This document shows, piece after piece, positions 11,800 to 21,600 of a stretch of 58,811 bases of DNA. Numbering within the stretch: the stretch's first letter is position 1; every line of letters begins with the position of its first letter. Under the pieces are notes generated by a model. That model did no database searches. It saw only the letters and a program-made list of their open reading frames with translations, and had not been told where the DNA came from. The DNA comes from Phoronis australis (lineage: Eukaryota > Phoronida > Phoronidae). Both the position numbers and the translations under genes were made by a program. The DNA is taken from assembly GCA_002633005.1 (NCBI GenBank), contig NMRA01001035.1:6433-65243 (forward strand). Reading direction: 5' to 3'.

Positions 11800-11871
11800 G
11801 TCACTGGCCTCATCTGTTAAATAGGCTTAAAACTTTCATATTAAGCTTATTTAACAGATAAAGAGGGTGAC
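11800..11871. repeat. 72-nt fold-back hairpin
   Basis: ATCTGTTAAATAGGCTTAA (11812-11830) pairs with TTAAGCTTATTTAACAGAT (11841-11859) at 18 of 19 positions around a 10-nt loop. The pairing resumes further out (GTCAC at 11800 with GTGAC at 11867), so arms are about 31 nt. The size is that of a pre-miRNA, but a MITE remnant is equally possible. Confidence 0.5.
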
Positions 11872-13098
11872 CTTAATTTATTCAGCACACGTATTTACAT
11901 TTTCGATTCACTGATAGACCACCCAAAAACCTTAAATCAATGGCACTTCGTTAACACTGACAGGAGATATTAAAATTGACAAAATCAAACTATCAGCCAA
12001 ACCAATGTCTCGTTCAATTAGACAGGAAGTGACTCGTGTAGTTGATTTGACTGGTCGAGATCAGCATCTTCAAATACTAAACTATGTATCGATTTACTGC
12101 AATGTTGATTTGACTGTATTTGAAAAGTAAATGCCGTTGTTTAAAAATTCGATTAAAGCGCCGATATTAAGTATAAAAACCCCCGGCCCTTGTACTCCCC
12201 AGTCTTCATGCTGCATCCCAGTAGGTACTCTCCTTGATCGATGTTCCTTTGGCATGGATGGGTGGGTGCCACAAGGATCCGATGTTCCGCAGGCTTGACA
12301 TTCAATCTGCTTGACCACCCTGGAAGGCCTCATGTAATAATGCCAAGATGCAACACAAATTTTTGATAATATATAAACCCCCAGTCATTTTCCAATTATA
12401 TCATTGATTGTGTACTCTCCAAGTTCCATTATTGCAGTAATGCAACACTGTGATGGACCTCTGTTGAGAAATGAGCAAACTATTTGAATTAGAAATTCAA
12501 GGTGTCTGCCCCCATGTTGTAAACTGTCCAGTGAGCAAAAGGCAAAGACATTCTCTACACAGCCCAGGTAAATTTATTATTTCAATGTAATGGATTCGAA
12601 CCATTAAATAACATATTATCTACTGGTGTAAACTTTATGTTGAATGTTTTGTCATCTAGGTTTGCTTGTCCTGAATAGCCATGTTGCCTAATTGCAATAC
12701 AGGGCTTTCTCATCACCATGCCAACAGACTTGTTTAGTCTAAACTTTTTAAACAAAAGTGCAGTAATTTGTTTGTCTCTTTTGAGCAGTATATTAATTCT
12801 TATAAACAGTATGTATGTGAGTTTGACTAGATGAATTTTACTTTTTGTGAGAATAAAATAAACATTTGGCTTTTTGTGTTACTGGGTAGTTCATCAGTTG
12901 CCTCTTTAGTGTCATTTCAACATCACGATTCTACAGGTTCTTAACCAGCGACTTTATGAGCTTATGTAATCGTTTATAACTCGCTATTTCTCAAGATTTT
13001 TTCCTTTGAAACACGCGTAATGTAGCGCCAAAATTGAATGGACAAATCGATTTCCCGATTAATTTTCAGATTCATAACGACAAGGAATACCGTCTAGT
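11872..13098. other. no secure gene
   Basis: A 79-codon minus-strand frame (12333-12094) contains ECQACGTSDPCGTHPSMPKE, which I do not recognise. No other content is supportable. Confidence 0.35.
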
Positions 13099-13640
13099 TG
13101 GGTGATGTGTTACATTTGTTAGATGGAGGTGAGAATGACTTAGAGGGCGTGGTTAGTGTGATGATGATGATGATGATGATGATGATGACGACGACTTCGT
13201 TCCCCAGCAACTTGGTGACGATAATGAAAGGCCTGACAGTGACGATGAACCACTATACGAGTCAATCGTGTCCATCGGTGCAGTCTCAAAAGTGAAAGAG
13301 AAATGACAAAACAAGGAAGAGGTCCATTTGAAGAAAAAGTCGAGGTCGACGAAAACATCTGTGTATGAGAACAAGCCAGTAACAGCCATTCAATTCATCT
13401 TGTGTTGGTTCTAATATTACCAGTCCAACTGTTAATGTTAGAAGATGGGACAAGAGCTCAAAGGCCCATATCCAAATTCCAAGGCCATTTTGTGTGCAGC
13501 CAGTACAATAAGTTTATGGGTGATGTCGACCTGCTGGAACATGCTGTTGATACTGTTATTTTGGTTTAATACAACTAATAACAAGATCATATGGTCAACC
13601 CAAGACGACAGAAACACCCAAAATTGAATTACACACAAAT
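13099..13640 (+). pseudogene. piggyBac-type transposase, internally deleted and frameshifted
   Basis: Two ends of a piggyBac-family transposase are joined with the catalytic middle missing. The N-terminal part (13099-13390) gives LDGGENDLEGVVS in one frame, then a poly-Asp run from the GAT microsatellite and FVPQQLGDDNERPDSDDEPL in the next. This is the acidic N-terminus usual for the family. From about 13400 the translation reads VGSNITS, VRRWDKSSKAHIQIPRPF and, one frame over, QYNKFMGDVDLLEHAVDT. That is the conserved 'vkRwd...k...ip.P...YNkfMggVDl.D' block near the end of the DDE region. The stop at 13305 and at least two frameshifts make it non-functional. About 300 central residues, including most catalytic Asp residues, are absent. 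Confidence 0.7.
13160..13188 (+). repeat. (GAT)n microsatellite
   Basis: About nine and a half GAT units followed by GAC triplets. It falls in the acidic tract of the piggyBac remnant, where it reads as poly-Asp. Confidence 0.9.
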
Positions 13641-13655
13641 ACATAAATGCTTTTT

Positions 13656-13692
13656 CTGAGTTTTAACTCAGTAAGGTTTTAAAAAACCTTAC
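13656..13692. repeat. two adjacent perfect short hairpins
   Basis: CTGAGTTTTAACTCAG (13656-13671) and GTAAGGTTTT/AAAACCTTAC (13671-13692) are perfect inverted repeats sharing one base, just downstream of the piggyBac remnant. Confidence 0.6.
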
Positions 13693-14732
13693 AGTTTTTT
13701 CAGACTTGACCAAAATGCACCATAACTAGTTGCTGAACTTAGTTCCAAACAAGCGTTACTTCTAGCTGGTATGATCAGATGACGCTGAGTAACAGAAAGT
13801 GGATGTCAAAGAAGGATCTCGACCCATATTAACTGGTAATAAGTAAGTGTGACCTGTCCGTTTCCACAAATGACAGATGATCTTACATACAGTATACCAC
13901 ATAAATTGCAGGCACGACACCTGTCATCGCCTGGGGGAGCCACAGTCGCACTCCCTGGACAGGCGAGCACGCAGCTGGTATCCCTGCAACATGCTGTGAT
14001 TAGCGGAAACCTCACCCATCGTTAAGCCTTTCCTGACCTTTGAATGAATCTTAATTTGCGTTGAAGAGTGTTTGTTGCGAAATAATTTAATGACATCTTG
14101 GAAACCTAAAAATTACTCGCTGAATGAAAATAAAAAATGACGACTTGGCATCGGCGTAGGCCTATTTATCGAAGAAGTGGGGGGGGGGGGNTCAATGGGG
14201 GGAAATCTGGGATAAAATATAGAACACGGCGGTATCGGGGAGGAAAGAGTTGGCGACTGGGGAGTACGCGAATTTCGGACGAAGTAGTGGGTGAAATTTA
14301 TGGAGGACTGGGGGTTGGGCGCGGTATCTATTGCTGAAAACCGAAAGGTGAAATTGGTAACGACCGAAGGCGGGGAAGGCGTGAAAGGCGTGAAATCCGC
14401 GTATTTTAGGCGATAATGTAACACCAGACGTCCCCCGGAAAGTTAAGTCCAGGTACAGCTCTGCGAATTATCTCGGTGACCTGAACGCATTGTCTGTTTT
14501 GTCAGCAACAGTGGGTACAGAGGTAGCGATAGCCATCAAATTGAAACACACTGTTACAATAACACGAAGATTATTTTTCTAAATGCGTAAAGCATCAGAT
14601 AAAAGATCCATGACCTAATCCTTTGTCATATGACACCACTTTAAATAACGGACGCATCGGGTCAAGCAATATGTATGATGTTGCCGAGGGTGACAATGCT
14701 AGTTTTTAGCACGTTCGTAAGTAAATTTTACA
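13693..14732. other. intergenic upstream of the SLC15-type gene; poly-G with an ambiguous base
   Basis: A run of G at about 14178-14190 is followed by an N and then more G, which marks an uncertain assembly position. The overlapping Pro-rich and Gly-rich frames at 14113-14424 come from the skewed composition. A weak minus-strand exon candidate at 13983-13891 is listed separately. No promoter element could be fixed for the gene starting at 14733. Confidence 0.4.
13891..13983 (-). other. candidate Cys-rich single exon (weak)
   Basis: On the minus strand a good acceptor (TGTTGCAG before 13983) and a consensus donor (GTATGT from 13890) bound a 93-nt open segment. It translates as DTSCVLACPGSATVAPPGDD then RCRACNLCGIL, with six Cys in 31 residues. 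This could be an exon of an extracellular Cys-rich protein. No neighbouring exon is found, so it may be fortuitous. Confidence 0.2.
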
Positions 14733-16301
14733 ATGCTAGAAGTTAAACAAATAGCAGAAGACGAGGAGAATCGACATGAGAGCCGAGGTCTAGGCAAGGC
14801 GATCACTGGACTACTAGTTATTGGAACATGTGTCATCTTGGAGCGCATAGCCTTCTATAACACGTCGCAGTTCGTAGTTCACGAGCGCGACGCTTCGGAG
14901 GATAAATCCAACATTACCGTGTACGTGTTTAACGGCTGTTATTATATGCTGCCAATACTTGGGGGTTTATTGGCCGACGTGGTGGGCAGGAACAGGACTA
15001 TTCTGATTGGATTGTTCTTCTACAACGTGGGCCTGGTGCTGGTGTCAGTGGACTGTCCCGCACTAAACAGACAGCTGCCAACCGACCAAAGATACTGCAC
15101 CTGGGACCCAGAGGGCATTATCTTGTTCACCCTACCCCTAGTCGGATTAGGCACCGGCTTCATTAAAGTAAACTTGGTGACGCTTTTTCTCAAGCAAGGC
15201 GCCGCCGTGCAGGAAAAACTGCCGGAACAGAACATATTCGCACCCCACATGTCGGTAGAGAACTGGGTCGCTTTGAACTGCTTCTGCATTAGTTTAGGGG
15301 AGATAGCCGCGTGGCTATTAGGGGATGTATTGCAGATATTCACACCAATCATTCCAGCCGCAATCATAGCAGCGGTTACATTAGCGTTCGTGACATCTTT
15401 AAAATGTAAAATAATTCAACCAGAAGAAGTGCCCCAAAGACAAGTAGTACAACACGACGACTTCAATCCCAACGCCACGTTTCACTTGACGGAGCACATT
15501 GCTTTGCAACAGAGACAACGTAGGACATGTTTCCGTAAGCGAATGCTCTCCACATTGCCCTGCCTGGGTATGTTTGTAGTATTCTGGATGGGCTCTACCC
15601 AGGTACTTATGCAGACGTCCCGCCAGATGGACCCCAACGCAGTCGATCGTATTACGGTAATGAACGGCGGCGTGACGGCAGTAAATAACGCAGTCACTTC
15701 CATATGTCTTCTGTGCCTGTATACATTTCTTCGAGCAAAATTCAGATTTGAGTCACCGTTAACAAAATTAGGCATTGGAATATTGCTTGGGGTTTTAGCA
15801 CACGTTTTAATGGGACTGACCGACTCATTGGAAAAATACTATCATTATCACATACTGAAAGTCTCTTGGGCTGTGCCCCAATATATTCTCATTGGGGTAT
15901 CCGAGACTGTAGCTACCATATCGGGAATCGCACTATTCCTCCAGATGGCGCCAAAGAACTTCGACAACCTCACTGTCGGGATGTTTCTTTCCACCGTAGG
16001 ATTTGGGTTGTTATTCGGCGGGGTTGCACAGGCAATAGGTGAGCCGACAGTGCGCAGCGCCGAGCCAGATTTTGGCCATTTGGACTACTATGCCTACGCC
16101 ATGTCGGGTATCGCACTGGCCAACTTCGTGATATTTTGGATTTACTCGGTGCATTTTTTCAAACCTCCATCAGACGACTTCGAGGAGACAAACGATGACA
16201 TAGCAAGACCTGTCTGCCAACAGTCCGGGACCAGGAGATATGGCGCCACCCGCAGCACACAATGCACTGTGCAACATTTAAAGCATCCGGAAAGTATATA
16301 G
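14733..16301 (+). CDS. SLC15/POT (PTR2) family proton-coupled oligopeptide transporter, SLC15A3/A4-like
   Basis: A 522-residue polytopic membrane protein in one uninterrupted exon; animal SLC15 proteins are mostly 570-730 residues. Such carriers use the proton gradient to move di- and tripeptides or histidine across plasma or lysosomal membranes. Supporting motifs: ILERIAFYN at residues 35-43, the TM1 'ExxER' site in reduced form; GGLLADVVGRNRTILIG at 77-93, the PTR2 signature; FWMGSTQVLMQTSRQMD near 284-300; and GVSETVATISGIALFLQMAP in the C-terminal half. About 12 hydrophobic segments alternate with short loops, and the hydrophilic stretch 226-270 is the central cytosolic loop. GTGFIKVNLVTLF at 140-152 lacks the usual DQF after the Lys-Pro motif, so substrate use may differ. 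The first ATG of the frame is taken as the start. There is no intron and no sign of a retrocopy poly(A) tail. Confidence 0.85.
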   Translation: MLEVKQIAEDEENRHESRGLGKAITGLLVIGTCVILERIAFYNTSQFVVHERDASEDKSNITVYVFNGCYYMLPILGGLLADVVGRNRTILIGLFFYNVGLVLVSVDCPALNRQLPTDQRYCTWDPEGIILFTLPLVGLGTGFIKVNLVTLFLKQGAAVQEKLPEQNIFAPHMSVENWVALNCFCISLGEIAAWLLGDVLQIFTPIIPAAIIAAVTLAFVTSLKCKIIQPEEVPQRQVVQHDDFNPNATFHLTEHIALQQRQRRTCFRKRMLSTLPCLGMFVVFWMGSTQVLMQTSRQMDPNAVDRITVMNGGVTAVNNAVTSICLLCLYTFLRAKFRFESPLTKLGIGILLGVLAHVLMGLTDSLEKYYHYHILKVSWAVPQYILIGVSETVATISGIALFLQMAPKNFDNLTVGMFLSTVGFGLLFGGVAQAIGEPTVRSAEPDFGHLDYYAYAMSGIALANFVIFWIYSVHFFKPPSDDFEETNDDIARPVCQQSGTRRYGATRSTQCTVQHLKHPESI

Positions 16302-17727
16302 GGCAAAGTATTGCAGAATGCTAAAATTGAGGAGCTTGCAATGGACTTCTACAACCTATAGCAACAGGGACAGTAATGTGCGCCAACTGCTTGTCAGCAG
16401 CTATGGGTAACACTTACCATATGTTCCAGAATCACTTAGGTAGGACTGGTATAGTTGCTTGCCATCACCAAGAACTGTTTTTATCTTTAGTTTCAGTCTT
16501 CATTCACAAAGGACCATTGTGACTGACCAAAACGATTCAACAAAGCCCTGTCTCACACACTACCAGTGCTGCCTTATCCCTTTTCTAGCGTACTCACATT
16601 CAAACCCAAACCCTTCATGCGCGACCATGGCTGAACTCTGGTAACTCATAGCAGCTAAGCAATTGATGCTGCAAACCTTGCCATTCCTTTGGGTTAGTAT
16701 CATTCATTCACTGGCACTTTTTAACAAGTGTAGCTATCCCTACTGCAAAATTGCCTTCCCTTAAAGAAATACAGTTTTGATTTAAACCTCCCCTGCGCTA
16801 CTGAACTGGTCTCAACTTGCTCTTTCTCAGAGGAGAAATTATTCCTTCTGGGTTTGGAATAGTAACAAAAACCGAATTCCATGAAGATCCATCGAGGAAC
16901 TTGGTGGACATTAAGGCACACAATTAAAAAAACTTGCAACTAGGGGGCATCACAGTAGTGAAGTCCATCTGGAAATAAACCTCATATGTGCTATTTATAA
17001 TAGGACATTCAACCCATCTGCCAAGTTTAGTTACAATCCTTGGAGTTCTTTGGCGGATAGTGAGGCAGTAATGAAAATGGCTAGTACGTGGACCAGAACA
17101 TGTCAAATGCTTCCAAAACTGGGCAGATGGTGAGATGAAGCATATTTGCCAAATTCCATAAAAATACACCAAGGAACTTGGTAGGTAAACACAGAGGCAA
17201 AGCTGAAAACCTAAACAAGGTTGGGACACAATGGAAGTTGACTCCATCCGAAAGTCGACATCCCTCATCCACCTCACAGGAAACACAATCGGAAAATTCC
17301 CCGAATATCCCACAAAGGGTTTATGAGATGCAGAAGCAGGTGCTGGATACAGATGATGCAATATGCACCCACCTATGTATAACTGTCATTTTTTGACACT
17401 AAACATGCTTATTACTAGGACTATCCTATGTTTTTGAGATAACGAAACAACCCTTTTCAAAAGACTGTTTATTAAAGACACTGTGTAGCACATTACTCAA
17501 CTTTACCCATTTTGGCGTCACAGAAAAGCTTCTTCAATTTAGAACACCACTACAATAAATAAGTCTGGAAGATTTGTTTTCAATGTTCAATTGCCAAAGG
17601 TCTCATTTTACAGCTGACATCTGAGTACAAGGTGATATTCTGTGCACCTTTAACAATACAGTGAGCTCCCATTTGAGCAAGCTTTGCAATAATTCTCTCT
17701 CAGTCATCCAAATACCCTTTACCAACA
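16302..17727. other. intergenic, with a diverged direct repeat
   Basis: Segments near 16870-16925 and 17150-17200 resemble each other (ATTCCATGAAGATCCATCGA versus ATTCCATAAAAATACACCAA, both then GGAACTTGGT). This explains the similar-looking minus-strand frames there. No gene is supported. Confidence 0.4.
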
Positions 17728-17996
17728 TACAGTAGAGGACAAAAGTAATTAGACAAAATACCATTTCCCCATCAAGACGGCTAAGTCTGTTAACAGCAAA
17801 AATGATAGCTAATAACAATTCAAGTGACAAAATTCTAATTACCAAATGACTTATCCACCTCACTGACTGTCCTGTTTGTCCCCTTCATTATTGGTCATGA
17901 GAGAGGACTAACTCTGATGATGAATTGACTTCTGCCCAGCTGTCATGATGGAGAATTCCGAGTCATTTTGTCTAAATACTTTTGGCTGGTGCTGTA
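17728..17996. mobile_element. Tc1/mariner-type MITE with TA target duplication
   Basis: The left end CAGTAGAGGACAAAAGTAAT followed by TAGACAAAAT starts at 17730. The right end ATTTTGTCTAAATACTTTTG followed by GCTGGTGCTG stops at 17994. Reversed, the right end gives CAGCACCAGCCAAAAGTATT then TAGACAAAAT, matching the left. TA dinucleotides flank both sides (17728-17729 and 17995-17996), the expected Tc1/mariner duplication. The 265-bp body has no transposase. It sits in the 3' flank of MRPL37. A related left end occurs at 45450. Confidence 0.8.
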
Positions 17997-18334
17997 TCAG
18001 TGACATAATGAAATGCACCTGTCACTCGATGGCTATAAAGTAGTAGATGTACAGTGATCAGCACCATCTACAGTTTGTCTTGGATGGTAGTTTAATGCAG
18101 TGGAATCTCCCGCTTTTTTCATCACAGTCACTTGATCATCATCCTGTTAAATTGCCAGGCACGAGGTGCGTTATTCTCAGAGATCACAAAAGAATGCTTA
18201 TCGCCTCAAAATGTCCATGAATGAGTGATTTACTGCATGATTTGGCGGCAAATTTCTAAATTTACTCGAAGCGTACCATCTGAATGCACCCTGAGTTACT
18301 ACTCTTAACAATAAAAACTACTAAGTCATGGGGG
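17997..18334. other. 3' flank of MRPL37
   Basis: No coding signal; expected 3' UTR of the minus-strand gene. No AATAAA was found on the minus strand within this stretch. Confidence 0.4.
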
Positions 18335-18604
18335 TCAAAGGTCAGCACCATGCAGATACATAGCTAAGAATTTTCTAAACACGTCCGGGTTGTAATCTTC
18401 ATACTTGGTGTCTCGCAGCATGGACCTTTTTGGCTCCAGCTTGTGAAACATGTGGTTGTCACTGTCCAACCAGAAGATGTTCTTGATGCCCTCCTCACTG
18501 GCAAAGTCGAGAGTGTTCAGTTGGAAGCAGACAAAGTTGAAGTTGCGACCGTTGGTGTGCACACACTGGACGCTGATAGGCTCTGGCAGTTGAGATCCCA
18601 CCTC
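18335..18604 (-). CDS. MRPL37: MRPL37 coding exon 8 with stop (residues 331-419)
   Basis: Acceptor GTCGCTAG, stop TGA at 18337-18335. It encodes EVGSQLPEPISVQCVHTNGR through NPDVFRKFLAMYLHGADL, the most conserved part of the protein and the main ground for naming the gene. Confidence 0.93.
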   Translation of the reverse strand, partial: EVGSQLPEPISVQCVHTNGRNFNFVCFQLNTLDFASEEGIKNIFWLDSDNHMFHKLEPKRSMLRDTKYEDYNPDVFRKFLAMYLHGADL

Positions 18605-21600
18605 CTAGCGACACGAGAGACACGTGAATAAGTGAGAACCAATCAACAACATTGTAGGCAGAGGAAAACTGTTTAAGAAACATTACTGTATGCACTGAGT
18701 TCATAACATACCAATATATTCCAAGTAATAGTACATGTTGAACCACAACACAAAAAGTTGTGGCTAAGTCACTGCCAAAACAACTGGCACGCCAAATTGT
18801 AAGTTGTAAAATAGCAATACATCGAAGGTTAGGTCTTTCACAGAAGGGGGTAGGCATTCACAGCAGCTTCAATAGGAAAAATATGCAATCCCCCCTCCCC
18901 TTCGACTCAACATACCCCAAACTTGTTGCGCGCCATAAGTACACCCTGTCCCAGACAGTACATCATGGCCCGGGCATTAAGCTGACTCGTCGTCCAGTCC
19001 TTCTCCAGGTTGGCTATGTACAATGTGTGCGGTGTCAGGAGGCTTCGTCCGTGTTTCCACCCTACATAACAATGACTATTAGCTCTTTCTGCAACTTACT
19101 ACCAAAATGATGACACAGATCAATTCTTAAGGTTATCTCAAACCGTATTTAGTGGCCTCCGTTCTAACTAGTATATCAAAAATCTAAGCTTTGTCAACTG
19201 GTAAAACTGTATACTTTCTGAAAGAAAAAAGATCAGGGAATATAAAATAATTTTTGTATTTATGTACCATTATTACCATTACGTAAATACCTTTTCTAAG
19301 CCAAGGTAGAAAGGTACATTCATAGCAAATAACCCCTCAGTCGCTTTTAATGAAACCTTTTTTAAATGAAAACTTCACCAGTTACATCAAAATGATGCTA
19401 GGAATTTTCGATTTAGTGTTTTCGTTAGATTTCTATGACAAATCAACTCGCAAAGCATAAAGTATTTTTGTCTTTGTTACATTATGCAAAAACTAGGTCT
19501 TTATATTGAAAATCCAAACAGTTTTTTTAGAGTGATGACTAAATATTAAATTTGGAAAGTTTCAGCGAAATCCACCAAACCGTTTTTGAGAACTCGTGTT
19601 CCTAAGTTCAAATGAAGTCGATTTGCCGAAGCTGAGAAAAAGCCGATTAAGCTGGGATGAGTAAAAATCTCATAGTCTTCGGTTAATTATTTAGTGAAAA
19701 CTTGTTTTCGATAAACGTAACCTATACATGCCTTAACTATGTTAGCTATTTCAACATCCATCGGCAATGTCAACTGAATTTGCAGTGCATAGTTAACTTA
19801 ATTATCATTAAAACACTGTTCCCAGCTTGATTAGGCATAGGTGTTACTCTTGTTCATTGTTCACAGTTTATTGTTATACACTTTGTCTGTCACTACACGT
19901 CACATGCCAGGAGACTGATAGAAAACCAAGTAAGAAATGGATAACAAAAATCGAATCGGTGGTTAAAGAATGTTGATAGCATGAGATTGAAACATCGAAA
20001 TGTCAATTCATTAATTGACTTAAAGAATTTGGTTGAAGATTTATCTCTTTTCACAACTTGCTGTGTTCATGACTACAGAGGTAGAATTCGTTCTCAATGC
20101 CAATGGTTGTATGAACTGTAGACGCACAACTCCCTCAGGGTCAAAACAGTACATTTAGTCTTTGTTTCCCTGGCACTATTCTATCATAAGTACGCCTCGA
20201 TGGCTCAATGTTACAGCGACTTGGTGAACGAAAGGACTGAGGGTATACGAAGCTGCACTGTATCTGGCAGAAGATTCGATTTGAGTGACAGCCCTTTAAC
20301 CTTTGACCTCAGATAAGTAGTAAACAAATATCCAAGCGGTTGTGCTGTTCCAACGTGATTCTGCTAAACTTTTTTTTTCGTACTACGCGATTTACATTTA
20401 GTATTTGAAGTTCCCCGAGAATAACGATAAGGTATTTTGCAAGACACATGTGAAATATTGTAAAATGGTCAATTTTTGTGAATAAGGTTTGAGATATCCT
20501 TAAATGACTCTCTCAATAGCAAAACTCCACAGAGTGTGATTAATGTAAGGCCTTATACATGGTTTCTATAAAATTTCAGCAACACTTGATGACACATTCA
20601 TGAACAACAACAATTGAATAACACTTTTTCATCACTTGAAAGGAAACAAGATCCGAATACCACCTCAGCAGGCATCTAAAGAAAGCCCGCTCTCAACAGC
20701 ATTCAGACAAAAATATTTTTCCTATACCTGTCACAAAGTCGGAGACATAGATGTTCTTCTTGACCAGATCTATGGTCGGTAGGAGAGGGAATATGTCCGG
20801 TAGCTTGTACACGCTTGTAGCGTCCACATCACTAGTACTGGCCATAGGGGGCAGAGGTCTGGCGGTGGACAGAAGGTACTTGAACTGACCATTCACATTC
20901 ACCATCTTGTTGCCTGCACAAAGGGGAGTCTTAGCATCACTGGTTTAGGATGTACCAGTTTCAAGTCATATAGATTGCATTCACATACCAACTTAATTTA
21001 GCAACGTCAAATTTCCGCAGCACTTATCAGGGGTGCATTGCAAAAAGAATGTAAAAAAGGTCATCAGCTCGCATCCTTAAGAACATCGGCAAAATGCCAG
21101 CCACTGAAGTGATTAGTCAGCGAGGTTGGAATGCAAGAACTGTACATGCAAACAAACACCCGATTTCCGTTACACAAACCAACACTTCTCGCAGCAAATG
21201 CAGGACAAGAGACTTGCAATACAGGGTGCACCCATGTTGCCCCTATCAGATCCATACTGGCTGGCTTCCAAAAAAATTATTTTCAGCGCAAAGAGAAAAA
21301 TAAATGGATAGATCTTGCAAATTTGAACACAATGGTGAAATCTTAATTGCCCAAGAAATCTTCATCAAACTAAACAATGTTTTTCAACAAAAGTGAAGTC
21401 ACTAAAATCAATGAAGTTAGCAACATGTAATTCTTCGAGATGTAATTTGTTCCCACAATCCTTTTCAAGGTTGTCACAAGATTTTACCCATGAAAAGCCT
21501 GCTCACTTTTACCTTTCAACAAACTAAAAAAATTTTAAAATGATGCTTAATTTTGGGAATCCATGGTCACTGAAATGGATAAGTTTTCGAAAACTAAAGG

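Noticed and set aside
12094-12333. 79-codon minus-strand frame with several Cys and His
   Set aside because: No metal-binding spacing, no exon borders and no recognised family; left as unassigned.
14113-14424. Pro/Ser-rich minus-strand and Gly-rich plus-strand frames
   Set aside because: They result from the G-rich composition, and one crosses an undetermined base; no splice or domain support.
16721-17361. minus-strand frames of 72 and 145 codons with similar wording
   Set aside because: The similarity comes from a diverged DNA repeat (about 16870-16925 and 17150-17200), not from a conserved protein.
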